Assembly (NCBI GenBank): GCA_963848825.1
Contig: CAWKFA010000016.1
Span: forward strand, 340,231 to 404,230
Length of the DNA: 64,000 nt
From: CAVVSQ01 sp963848825
GTDB taxonomy: Bacteria > Planctomycetota > Planctomycetia > Gemmatales > Gemmataceae
Reading direction: 5' to 3'
Shown: one piece after another, positions 19,615 through 29,143 of the stretch
How positions within the stretch are numbered: position 1 is the stretch's first letter
How the letters are laid out: the number at the start of each line of letters is the position of its first letter
Translations under genes and position numbers: made by a program
Notes under the pieces: generated by a model
Seen by the model: the letters and a program-made list of their open reading frames with translations, nothing else
Databases searched by the model: none
What the model was told of the DNA's origin: nothing

Positions 19615-22600
19615 TGCGACGGACGCGGCGACAAGTCATCTGCCTCGGACTTTTATTCACCATTGCCTCGACAGGCCAGGCGCAAATTTCCACGCCTACC
19701 CCTGCGTACAGTAAAGAGCTGGTGGCCGAGCTAATCGCCGGCGCCAAAGCAAAGGGCGATGCACGGCATGGCGCGATGCTCTTTCGCTCGCCCAAGCTTG
19801 CATGTCTTTCCTGCCACAAGGTCGGCATGGTGGGCGGCATCATCGGGCCCGATCTTGGCAAGATCGGCGCAACCTTGACGCCGGAATTGCTTGTTGAAGG
19901 AGTATTTTGGCCCAAACGCCAGGTCAAGGACGAGTACAAGGCCCACGGCATCGTCACCAGCGACGGCAAGGTGCTCCAGGGTTACAAAGAAAGCGAGACG
20001 GCTACCGAGCTCGTCCTCCGCGATCCACCCACCGGTAAACTCGTCCACATCGCCAAGGCGGGACATCGAAGAACGCCGCGAAATTGGCAGCCTGATGCCG
20101 GAGGGCCTGGGTGCGGCCATGACTTCGGCGGAGCGTAACGATCTGCTGCGCTTTCTGATGGAGCTGGGCCGGACGGAGGGACTGGCCGACCTGGTGACCA
20201 TGCCAGGGCACTCGGCCGCGGCGTTTCCGCTGGAGAGGGCGCCATTGCACCCGGCGGAGTGGCCCAGCTGGCAGGCTCCTGTCAATCAGCATCGCCATTA
20301 CGACTTCTACGCGCGTCAGGCGGATTATTTCCTCAAGCAACCGAGTATGCCACTCCTACTGACGGAGTTTCCCGGCCTTGACGGTCCGAAGTATGGTCAC
20401 TGGGGCACGCAAAACGAAAAAACGTGGGTCGATGGGCGCTGGAACCAGGCTGACATGGGCTCGCTCATGTGCGGCGTTTTCCGCGGCGCCGGCGTTACCG
20501 TCGCCAGGGGAGTTTGTGTCCGGCTCGGCGAGCGCGGCGAGTTGTCCGCATGTTTCAATCCCGAAACGCTCTGTTATGAAGCGCTCTGGCAAGGCGGTTT
20601 CGTGAAGTTTTCCGCTGTCCGTCACGGGTTTATCGACGGTGTGCTCATGGACGGCAAGGCGCTGCCCAGGCCCGCGGGCAGCAAGCCCAAGGAGCCTTTT
20701 GTTTATCATGGCTTCTATCGCCACGGGCCGCGCGTCCTGTTTTCTTATGCCATCGACGGCGTCAACATGCTCGACGCCCCCTGGGTGGAAGACGGCAAGT
20801 TCACGCGCCTGGTCGCGCCTGCCGCTCAGCATCCCCTGGCGAAACTCGTGCAAGGTGGGCCGCCGCAATGGCCGCAAAAGCTGACCACGCGCGGCAGCCT
20901 GGGTACGGGCTCTCCCTACGCGATCGACACCATCCCACCGCCCTTCGAGAACCCCTGGAAAGTGCCCATCTATTTCGGCGACCATGCCTTTCTTGCCGAT
21001 GGCTCCGCCTTGCTGTGCACCATGCAAGGGGATGTCTGGCACGCGCAGGGGCTCGACGGCAAGCTCGACAAGGTAAGCTGGCGGCGCTTCGCCTCCGGTA
21101 TGCATCAAACGCTTGGCCTGGTGGTTGACGAGGGCCAGATATTTGTACTGGGCCGTGACCAGATCACACGTTTGCATGATCTCAACGGCGACGGCGAGGC
21201 CGACTTCTATGAATGCATCGCCAACGGCTACACGACCTCGACCAGCGGCCACGACTATATTTGCGGGCTTCAGCGCGATAAGGCGGGCAACTTCTTTACC
21301 GCTTCTTCCAAGCAAGGACTGTTACGCATCTCGCCGGACGGTAAGCAAGTCGATGTCCTGGCGACCGGCTTCCGCAATCCCGATGGCCTGGGCCTCTACC
21401 CCGACGGCGCCTTGACCGTGCCCTGTTCCGAGGGGGAATGGACACCGGCGTCGATGATTTGTCTCGTCCGGCCTGGCGTGCCGTCACCGCCTCTGGCGAA
21501 GCATGGCGCACCGATTGGTGCCAGAGATCAAACGAAGCCGCCTTACTTTGGTTACGGCGGCCCCAAAAACAATGAGCCGCCCGATGTGCCCTTGGTTTAC
21601 CTGCCGCGCGGCATCGATAATTCCAGCGGCGGCCAAACTTATATCGCTGGCGAGCGCTGGGGTCCCCTGCAGGGCCGGATGCTTCATTTTTCCTACGGCG
21701 CCTGCGCGCATTTCTTGCTGTTGCGCGATGAGGTCAACGGACGGCCGCAGGGGGGTGTGGTCCCATTGCCTGGCGAGTTCATGTCCGGGGTTCATCGCGG
21801 CCGCTTTAGCCCCACCGACGGCCAGTTGTATGTGACGGGCATGGGCGGCTGGGGTACCTATGGCGTCGCGGACGCCTGTTTTCAGCGGGTGCGCTACACG
21901 GGCGAGCCCGTGCAGCTTCCCAATTCTTTTCACGTGCATCAAAATGGCATCCTCATCGGCTTTACGGCCCCGGTTGACCGCGATGTAGCCGGGCAAGCCA
22001 AGAATTATTTTGCCCAGGCCTGGAACTACCGCTATAGCGCTGCCTATGGCTCGCCTGAATTCTCGCCACGCCATCATGGCGTTCCCGGCCACGATCCCTG
22101 GGCGATTCGCTCGGCCCAGATCGGCGACGATGGGCGCAGTGTTTTCCTGGAAATACCGGAACTGCAGCCTGTCAACCAGCTTCATTTGCGCGTACGCGTG
22201 GATCGTGGTGAAGCCAAGGACATCTTCCTGACTATCCACGGACTGGGCGAGCCATTCACGAATTTGCCCAACTACAAACCCGTCGACAAAATCATCGCCG
22301 CCCATCCCCTGCTCGCGGACTTGCACTCGGCCACGAAGGCAGCGGCCAATCCGTGGCGGTCGCCTCTCAAAGGTGCCAGACCGCTGCGCATCCAGGCGGA
22401 CAAAAACTTGACGTTCGTGCAGCGCACCTTGACGGTGAAGGCGGGTGAAGCGATCAAGCTCACGTTTGACAATCCCGATGCCGTGCCGCATAACTGGGTG
22501 CTTGCCAAACCAGGATCCCTGGCCTCCGTGGGCGACTTGGCCAACCGCCTTATCGCGGAACCCGACGCCTATGACCGGCAATACATTCCGAAATCGACGG

Positions 22601-22746
22601 ATATTTTGCACTATACCAATGTTGTTCCCCCCGAGGAAAACTTTGCCATCTGGTTCCGCGCCCCGCTGGAAAAAGGGCGCTATCCCTACCTTTGCACGTT
22701 TCCCGGGCACTGGATGGTCATGAACGGCCAAATGATTGTCGAGTGA
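19614..22746 (+). CDS. Exported cytochrome c / DUF6797 / beta-propeller / cupredoxin fusion protein; frameshifted
   Basis: A signal peptide is followed by a heme-c domain with one CxxCH site ('CLSCHKVG', ~residue 65) and the planctomycete haem-binding context 'GPDLGKIGATLTPELLVE'. After a frameshift near 20065 the domain ends ('LMPEGLGAAMTSAERNDLL'). A DUF6797-like block follows ('YDFYARQADYFLKQPSMP', 'WGTQNEKTWVDGRWNQADMG'), then a propeller region resembling glucose/sorbosone dehydrogenases ('ATGFRNPDGLGLYPDGAL'). The C-terminus is a cupredoxin fold with its copper ligands in order: 'VPHNW' His, then 'YLCTFPGHWMVM' giving Cys, His and Met. About 1040 residues, extracytoplasmic. Redox partner role for the neighbouring oxidoreductase is inferred from heme, copper and operon position. 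Confidence 0.8.
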
Positions 22747-22806
22747 ATATGTTTATGGTTGAAGTCTCAAAAAAATGGTAAGACCCCTGGTGAAAGGACA
22801 CCTCTC

Positions 22807-23553
22807 ATGAAACGGCTACTATTCGCGCTTTGTATGTTCGGCTTTAGTGTCGCGGCACTCGCCGCCGACGACGATTGGGTCAGCATTTTCAACGGCAAGG
22901 ACCTGACCGGGTTTGAAGGCGACCCCAAACTCTGGAGCGTCAAGGATGGCGTGCTGACGGGTTCGACGGCCGGCAACAAGCTCAAATACAACAAGTTTCT
23001 GCTCTGGACGGGCAAGGTCGACAACTTCGAGCTGAAATGCAAGTTTCGCATGGAGGGGGGCAATTCCGGCATCCAATACCGCTCCAAACATCTCAAGGAC
23101 AAGGGCGAGTGGGTGGTAGGCGGCTACCAGGCGGACATGGCCGTCGGCAACAACTTCACGGGCATCCTCTACGAGGAACGTGCCCGCGGCATTCTGGCCA
23201 CGGTTGGGCAAAAGATCATTATCGATCCCAAGGGGGTCAAGTACCAGGTCGGCTCGCTCGGCGACGCCGCCTCCATCATGGGCAAAGATTTTGACATTAC
23301 GAAATGGCACGATTATCTCATCATCGCCAAGGGCAACCATCTCCAACAATTCATCGACGGCAAACAAACGATCGACGTCATCGATCATCATGAAGCCGGC
23401 CGGGCGCTGGAAGGCATCGTGGCGTTCCAGCTTCATGTCGGCGGCGACATGATAGCGCAGTTCAAGGATATCCAGATCAAGAAGTTGCCCGCGGGCGGCA
23501 TTCTGTCGCTTGAACAAGCGCCGATCCCGGCAGACGCCAAAAAGGTAAAATAA
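22807..23553 (+). CDS. Exported DUF1080 (3-keto-disaccharide hydrolase family) protein, copy 1
   Basis: ATG 22807 is preceded by GAAAGGA about nine bases upstream and starts a signal peptide ending 'VAALAAD'. The mature part is a DUF1080 beta-sandwich. It opens with 'WVSIFNGKDLTGFEG', continues with 'WSVKDGVLTG', 'ELKCKFRMEGGNSGIQYRS' and 'WHDYLIIAKGNHL', and closes with 'FQLHVGGDMIAQFKDIQIK'. The family includes enzymes acting on 3-keto-glycosides. Its place directly before a Gfo/Idh/MocA oxidoreductase fits an oxidise-then-cleave sugar route, although activity here is inferred. Intact frame, 248 residues. Confidence 0.88.
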   Translation: MKRLLFALCMFGFSVAALAADDDWVSIFNGKDLTGFEGDPKLWSVKDGVLTGSTAGNKLKYNKFLLWTGKVDNFELKCKFRMEGGNSGIQYRSKHLKDKGEWVVGGYQADMAVGNNFTGILYEERARGILATVGQKIIIDPKGVKYQVGSLGDAASIMGKDFDITKWHDYLIIAKGNHLQQFIDGKQTIDVIDHHEAGRALEGIVAFQLHVGGDMIAQFKDIQIKKLPAGGILSLEQAPIPADAKKVK

Positions 23554-23607
23554 CGAACTGCGCGTGACCTTAAAATCCCCATTTGACGAAGTTCCAGGAG
23601 CCTCCCC

Positions 23608-24915
23608 ATGTCCAACTCTCAGCTAACGACGCCTAGCCGGCGGCAGTTTATCAAGCAAAGTGGTTTTCTCTTCGCCGGGCTTGGCCTGGGCAGCGGCGTG
23701 CCTAGCAATCTGCTCGCCCAGACGCCGACGCAACGGCCGGTGGCGCCGAACCAGCGCATCAAGATCGGCAGCATCGGCATCGGCGGGCAGGGCAACTCCA
23801 ACATGCGTAAGTTCCTGCGCGATGTGGTGGCCGTCTGCGATGTCGATAGCGATCGACTGAACAAGGCGCGCGACGCGGTGCAAAAGGCCAACGGCGGCGA
23901 GTGCGCCACCTACAAGGATTATCGCCGGCTGCTGGAAAACAGGAACGTCGATGCGGTGTGCATTACGACGCCGGACCACTGGCACGCGCTGCCGACCATC
24001 AACGCCTGTCAGGCGGGCAAGCACGTTTACTGCGAAAAACCCTTGTCGTTATCCATCGTCGAAGGCCGGCGCATGGTCCAGGCCGCCCGGCGCCACGACG
24101 TGATCGTGCAAACGGGCAGCCAGCAGCGCTCGTCGCCTGGTTTTCGGCAGGCGTGTGAACTGGTGCGGTCAGGCCGTATCGGCACCATCCGCACCGTGCG
24201 TGTCGGCATTCCGGGCGTCAATTTCGCGGGGGACGCCGTGCCCGACTCCAAACCGCCGGCACAGCTCGATTACGAGTTTTGGCTTGGGCCGGCCCCAATG
24301 CGTCCTTACAACGAAAAACATGTCCATTACAATTTCCGCTTCTTCTGGGATTATTCGGGCGGGCAGCTTACCAACTGGGGAGCGCATCACCTCGACATCG
24401 CGCAATGGGGCCTGGGCATGGACGAGTCGGGACCGGTAACCATCGAAGGGACGGCCCAGTACGACCCGCAGCGACGCTTTGAAGTGCCCACGCGCATGGA
24501 ACTAACTTATACCTATGCCAATGGCGTACGCCTGCTCTGCGGTAACGGCAATCCGGGCGGCACCACCTTTGTCGGTGATAAAGGCACGATTTTCGTCACG
24601 CGCGGCCGACTGCAATCCACGCCGCCGGAAATCATCAAGCAGCCCTTGGGCGAGAAAGATACACACCTGACCACAAGCACGGACCACCACGCCAACTGGC
24701 TGGAATCAATTCGCAATCACCGTAAGCCAATCTGCGACGTCGAGATTGGCCACCGTTCGGCCACCGTGTGCCACCTCGGCAATATCGCCTTGCGCACGGC
24801 CCGGCGCGTGCAATGGGACCCCGTCAAGGAAGCCATCATCGGCGCCACAGCGGAACAGACCGCCATGGTCGACCGCCCCTATCGCATGCCCTGGCGGTTG
24901 CCGGAGATCAAGTGA
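23608..24915 (+). CDS. Tat-exported Gfo/Idh/MocA family oxidoreductase
   Basis: ATG 23608 follows a CCAGGAG ribosome site. The N-terminus carries a twin-arginine signal ('SRRQFIKQSGFLFAGLGL'), so the folded cofactor-loaded enzyme is exported. A Rossmann domain follows, with 'IGSIGIGGQGNSNM' (dinucleotide loop), 'VVAVCDVDSDRL' and 'CITTPDHWHALPTINA'. The catalytic-lysine motif is 'HVYCEKPLS'. The C-terminal domain has 'GGQLTNWGAHHLDIAQWG'. 435 residues, intact. The family oxidises or epimerises sugar hydroxyls using NAD(P); exported members often work on glycans with 3-keto intermediates. With DUF1080 and the cytochrome/cupredoxin protein immediately upstream it probably forms one extracytoplasmic sugar-processing unit. 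Confidence 0.9.
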   Translation: MSNSQLTTPSRRQFIKQSGFLFAGLGLGSGVPSNLLAQTPTQRPVAPNQRIKIGSIGIGGQGNSNMRKFLRDVVAVCDVDSDRLNKARDAVQKANGGECATYKDYRRLLENRNVDAVCITTPDHWHALPTINACQAGKHVYCEKPLSLSIVEGRRMVQAARRHDVIVQTGSQQRSSPGFRQACELVRSGRIGTIRTVRVGIPGVNFAGDAVPDSKPPAQLDYEFWLGPAPMRPYNEKHVHYNFRFFWDYSGGQLTNWGAHHLDIAQWGLGMDESGPVTIEGTAQYDPQRRFEVPTRMELTYTYANGVRLLCGNGNPGGTTFVGDKGTIFVTRGRLQSTPPEIIKQPLGEKDTHLTTSTDHHANWLESIRNHRKPICDVEIGHRSATVCHLGNIALRTARRVQWDPVKEAIIGATAEQTAMVDRPYRMPWRLPEIK

Positions 24916-24939
24916 CGGGTGCGGTAGGTTGCGCGATAT

Positions 24940-24986
24940 AAATGTCTCGCGCGAAGTCGCCAAGACGCCAAGTGACGGAGACATTT
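24940..24986. repeat. Hairpin after the oxidoreductase gene
   Basis: AAATGTCTC (24940-24948) pairs exactly with GAGACATTT (24978-24986). The loop carries a repetitive CGCGAAGTCGCCAAGACGCC tract. It lies between the convergent oxidoreductase (+) and M48 protease (-) genes, so it may serve as a two-way terminator or be a small intergenic repeat. Confidence 0.45.
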
Positions 24987-25041
24987 CGCTCTCGTGCCAA
25001 TTCAGTGGTTTAAAGGGTAAAGAGGCGGCCGGCACGCCTCA

Positions 25042-27235
25042 TTACCCGAGTTCGGCGACGGGCTGTTGCGATGCGTGTGGCACGCCAAACACCAGACTGG
25101 CCATAAATCGAGTCAGGTCCTGCTCGATCTTGGCGGAATTGTCGAATAGCGTCAGCGCCGGCCGGTTGTCCTTTTTGGCGCCGCTCGGTAGGTCGGCGAC
25201 GGCGGCGAGGCGTTCCGCGATAGTCGGGTGCTGCGCGAACAGCGAGCCTTTTTCCGCCAGGACCTGCTCGTATTCCTCGTCGAAGTCCTGTTTTTTGTAC
25301 TCGGCAAACTGCAGTCCATGGAGGGCCTGGTAGAGGTTCACCAGGCCGGGCTCCTTTTCCAGATGGCCCGCCACATTTTCGTACATGGTCTTTTCAAAAA
25401 TGGCGCCCTTCGTGACGACCTTGGTCAAGGCGGTGGTGAACACCTCGGGGCCATAAAGACTTGACGCCATACGGTCGGCGAGAAACTCGCGCGATCGTGA
25501 GAAACCGGCGGAGAGCAGCGAATAGCTCTTGAAGTAAAGAAACAGAAACCAATAAAAGGGATTGATGTAGTTAAGCTTGCCGCCGGCCTGCCCCATGCCC
25601 CAAAGTGCCTGAGCGATGGAAATATGAACCTGGTAAATGAAGCGGCCATAAAAGGTGTCGCTGTGGCTAAAGTGGGCATATTCATGTGCCAGGATGGCCT
25701 CCAACTCACTTACGGTCAAGAACTGCAGGGCGGAGAAGCCAAGGGTGAGCACTCGGCGCTTCACGCCAAAGATGCCAAACGGCCCCCTGCCCTCCTGGTG
25801 AACGCCGATCTCAGCGCCTGGTGAGACATAGACATCGTCCACCGGATCCGTATCGACCCTGCGCCACGTCGCCGATAACCTGATAAAGCCGAGGACAATC
25901 GCTGGCGCTAGTGGGTAGGCCGAAGCCCCCAACGGCAGCGCGCGTGAACAAACTCTTGAGGACAGCCCAGGCTCCACCCAGGCCAAGGACGATGATGATC
26001 ACGACAAGTTTAATAGGAATTTGCCCGACCATGAAAATCAAGTAAACCAGCGCCAGCGTGGTTCCGAGGAGCCCGACAATCACGAACGGTATCGAGACAT
26101 AAAAGAGCACCAGTCCAGCAATCAGCGCCAGCGCATATAACCTCGCCAAAGTGGTTTCGCCACGCATCCGGACGACCTGTCCTTCGTCTACAAGGTGGTC
26201 CGGACTATCCTGCAGCAGCCCCAGCGCGCGGTCGCCGCGGGTCTGGCGCGCCAGCAGCAAACCGGCGAGACTCATCAGCAACATCACGACGACGTAAAAG
26301 GCCGCGAAATACAGCATGATCCAGGCGAAACGTTCCGCCAGACCAGGGGCCGCGAAATCTTCAATGGCTTGCACGAGTTGAGGGCCCAGAAATTGCGCTG
26401 GATCGAGTCCCAGTGCGCGAGCACGTTTTAGTTCCTTGGCGGCGGCACCGGCTCGGTTATCCCTGGCAAGCGCGAGAGCATGCAAACAAGCTAATTGCGC
26501 GTCGTCGGGGAAGCGGTCGACCAGTTTCTGAATCGGCGGTGCAAACGGTGCCGCTCTGGTGGGGCTTTGCACGATCGCCGCGGCCATGCCAAGCGCGGCC
26601 CTACTATCCTGAGGGTCTTCCTCCAAGGCTCTCCCGAAGTATTGCTCTGCCTGGGCATATTGCTTTTTGACCATGGCCAAATGGCCCTTGATGTCCGCCA
26701 TGGGTAAGGCCGGATCCAGTCGTTGCGCTTCCGCCAACTCCTGGTCAATTTCCCGAGCACGGGGATCCTCTTGATCGGGCGGGGCCTGGGAGGCAATGGC
26801 GAGTGCCAGATTGCGGTGGGTGGCGCGAAGCTGGGGTCTAGTGCCAGGCTTTTGCGAAGGGCGGTCTCCGCTTTCAACCCGGCGTCGGCCTGGGAAACTT
26901 CCTTGCGCTGGGTGAGATAGGAGCTGCCCAGAAGATACCAGACAAGGGCATCATCGCTCAACGCACGCAGGTTGCCCGCCTCATCCGCCTGGCGACGGGC
27001 AAAGTCTCGGGCGGCCTCGTACGCCGCAGTCCGCCTTCCGGCTACGATCCGGCATCCAGCTCAATAGGCGCGTTCGCCAGACCGGCCAGCTTTCCACCGT
27101 AATCGGCTCTCTCTTGAGCAGCTCGGCGATTTCCGGCGCGCCAGGCACGGCCACCTTGAGATTTTGCCCCGAAGCCAGGGGTGCCTGTAGGCCCAGGATG
27201 ATTGTGACGAACAAGAAAAGGTCGCGAAACTTCAT
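25042..27235 (-). CDS. Exported/membrane M48-family metalloprotease fused to TPR repeats; frameshifted
   Basis: Reading from 27235: a signal peptide ('FLFVTIILGLQAPLASGQ'), then TPR-like helical repeats ('KKQYAQAEQYFGRALEEDP'), then three or four membrane helices ('WIMLYFAAFYVVVMLLMSL', 'LVVIIIVLGLGGAWAV'). Last is an M48 peptidase domain with the zinc motif 'ILAHEYAHFSH' (HExxH, ~25690), a further conserved 'RSREFLADRMA' supplying the third ligand, and 'HPTIAERLAAV' near the end. Frames change near 27050, 26830 and 25860-25930, so the continuous ~730-residue protein is reconstructed. TPR-M48 arrangements resemble BepA-like outer-membrane quality-control proteases, but here membrane helices separate the two parts. 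Confidence 0.75.
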
Positions 27236-27372
27236 GTCCCCCTCACGCGCGTGTTCCGGACTTTGTCTGATGGATTGTCCTGGCTCACAAGACGCCTGTC
27301 AACAAAAGGCAAAAAAAAGTTCGCGTTCGGTGCCTGGGCTTGGTAAAACTGGCACCAAAGGAGGGAATTCCC

Positions 27373-27957
27373 ATGAAGATTTTGATGTCGGCGGCCGCGT
27401 TCGGTTTGACTTGCCTGGGGTTTGCCAGTGAGGGCGATTCGCCAGGTCGTTTCGTGCTGGCACAGGCCAAAACCGAAATCGTGCTCGAGTTATTCAACGG
27501 CAAGGACCTGACTGGCTGGGGTTACAAGACGGGTGAAAAGTTCGACGGCAAAACAGAATCGGATGACAAACGTTTTTCGGCGAAGAATGGCACTATTATC
27601 GTTCATCCCGGCAAGGGCATCAAACAACTCTGGACGACAGCGAAGTTTCCCACGGATTTTGAGCTTAAGCTGGAATTTCGGGCGGAGGTGAATGCGGACA
27701 GCGGGTTGTTCGTGCGTGGGCCCCAACTCCAGGTGCGCGACTACCTGGTAGCCGGCCCTTATAAAAACCTGAAAAAGTATAAGCCGCAGGACTGGAACGA
27801 AATCGTCGTGGTGGTGAAAGGCAAGACGGCCCACTGCACCTGCAATGGCGAGCTGCTCGAAGCAGCCCTGAAAGTTCCGGAAACCGGTGGCATTGGCCTG
27901 GAGGCGGATCGCGGTCAGATGGAATATCGCAAGATCTTGCTAAGCGAGAAAAAATAG
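27373..27957 (+). CDS. Exported DUF1080 (3-keto-disaccharide hydrolase family) protein, copy 2
   Basis: ATG 27373 is preceded by AAGGAGGGAATTCCC, a strong ribosome site. A signal peptide leads into a compact DUF1080 domain: 'VLELFNGKDLTGWGYKTG', 'FSAKNGTIIVHPGKGIKQLW', 'DFELKLEFRAEVNADSGLF', 'DWNEIVVVVKGKTAHCTCNG', ending 'GIGLEADRGQMEYRKILL'. 195 residues, shorter than copy 1 and only distantly similar, so not a recent duplicate. It is divergently transcribed from the M48 gene and convergent with galactokinase. Enzymatic role is inferred from the family only. Confidence 0.87.
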   Translation: MKILMSAAAFGLTCLGFASEGDSPGRFVLAQAKTEIVLELFNGKDLTGWGYKTGEKFDGKTESDDKRFSAKNGTIIVHPGKGIKQLWTTAKFPTDFELKLEFRAEVNADSGLFVRGPQLQVRDYLVAGPYKNLKKYKPQDWNEIVVVVKGKTAHCTCNGELLEAALKVPETGGIGLEADRGQMEYRKILLSEKK

Positions 27958-27970
27958 CCTGGCCGGACCC

Positions 27971-29125
27971 CTAGATCTTGCGGACGCGGGGCCCGTCCGC
28001 GGGCTCGGTTACGTACGTTGCCGATTCGATGTTGTAGCGAGCATAATACGCGGCACGCAGCGCTTGTTGCGTGGCGGCAACTTGCTCTTTGGCAACCAGC
28101 GCCACGCAGCAGCCGCCAAAGCCGCCGCCAGTCATACGGCAGCCGAGGACGCCGTTCAGCGAGGCGGCCTGCTCAACGACGAAATCAAGCTCGGGGCAGC
28201 TTACCTCAAAGTCGTCGCGCAGCGATTGATGGCTGGCGTACATTAATTTGCCGGCCGCGGCCCAGTCGGCACGGCGGAGACAGGACACGAAAGCAGGCAC
28301 ACGCTCGATTTCCGCCAGAACATGGCGGGCACGCCGGCGACAGGGCTCGGCGAGACCAGCCACGGCACTATGCCAGGGCGTGCCGACCAGGTCTCGAAAG
28401 GAAGCGACTCCGAGCAACCGGCAAGCCTGTTCACATTCGGAGCGCCGCTGGGCGTATTCATTGCCTGCCAGTTCATGTTTGACCCGTGTATCCACGATCA
28501 AGACCGACACGTCGCCTTGAAAGGGAATCAGCTCGACCTGTCGCGAACGGCAGTCGATAAGTAGTACGTGTCCTGCCCGCCCAAACACCGAAGCGAACTG
28601 GTCCATGATACCGCACGGCACGCCGGCGAATTCATGTTCGGCCTGCTGGCAGAGCAAGGCCGTGTCTAGCGGGCTGATGGAATGGCCCGTGACAGCCCCC
28701 AACAAAGTGGCGACAGCTACCTCAAGCGCCGCGCTGCTCGATAAACCGCCGCCCGCGGGCACATCCGAGCTGATCAATATCTTCATTCCCGGCAACTCGG
28801 CGCCGCGCCTGGCAAAACCCGCCAGCACGCCGCGGACATAATTCGACCAGCTCGGTTGGCCTGGCGCCAACGGGCCGGCGCCGAGCTCGATCTGCGCGTC
28901 GGCCATGCCGATGCTTCTGAGCGTGATCCGCCTCTCGAGTACGCGAATCGCCTCAAGAGTAACACGGCGATCAATGGCCATCGGCAAGACAAAGCCGTCA
29001 CAATAATCAACATGCTCGCCGATTAAATTGACCCGGCCAGGAGCCGACGCCTCCCAGGTCGGCGCCTCGCCGAAGATTTCGCGAAAGGTAGAGACGGGTT
29101 GTTCCGGCATGGCGAGAGTTCCCAT
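27971..29125 (-). CDS. galK: Galactokinase
   Basis: A GHMP kinase with all three galactokinase motifs: 'APGRVNLIGEHVDYCDGF' near the N-terminus (sugar binding), the ATP-binding 'PAGGGLSSSAALEVA' in the middle, and 'MTGGGFGGCCVAL' near the C-terminus. 'GIMDQFASVFG' supplies the expected catalytic-base Asp. About 380 residues, normal for GalK, frame intact. It phosphorylates galactose at C1 in the Leloir pathway in the cytoplasm. Start is ATG 29125 or ATG 29110; no strong ribosome site distinguishes them. No galT or galE is adjacent; the acyl-CoA dehydrogenase-like gene lies 18 bases upstream on the same strand. Confidence 0.92.
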   Translation of the reverse strand: MGTLAMPEQPVSTFREIFGEAPTWEASAPGRVNLIGEHVDYCDGFVLPMAIDRRVTLEAIRVLERRITLRSIGMADAQIELGAGPLAPGQPSWSNYVRGVLAGFARRGAELPGMKILISSDVPAGGGLSSSAALEVAVATLLGAVTGHSISPLDTALLCQQAEHEFAGVPCGIMDQFASVFGRAGHVLLIDCRSRQVELIPFQGDVSVLIVDTRVKHELAGNEYAQRRSECEQACRLLGVASFRDLVGTPWHSAVAGLAEPCRRRARHVLAEIERVPAFVSCLRRADWAAAGKLMYASHQSLRDDFEVSCPELDFVVEQAASLNGVLGCRMTGGGFGGCCVALVAKEQVAATQQALRAAYYARYNIESATYVTEPADGPRVRKI

Positions 29126-29143
29126 GGAAACCGTTTGTTTCTG

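Noticed and set aside
20356..22731. Two long minus-strand frames (319 and 415 codons) opposite the cytochrome/DUF6797 gene
   Set aside because: No recognisable family, unusual composition, and the opposite strand encodes a clear multi-domain protein.
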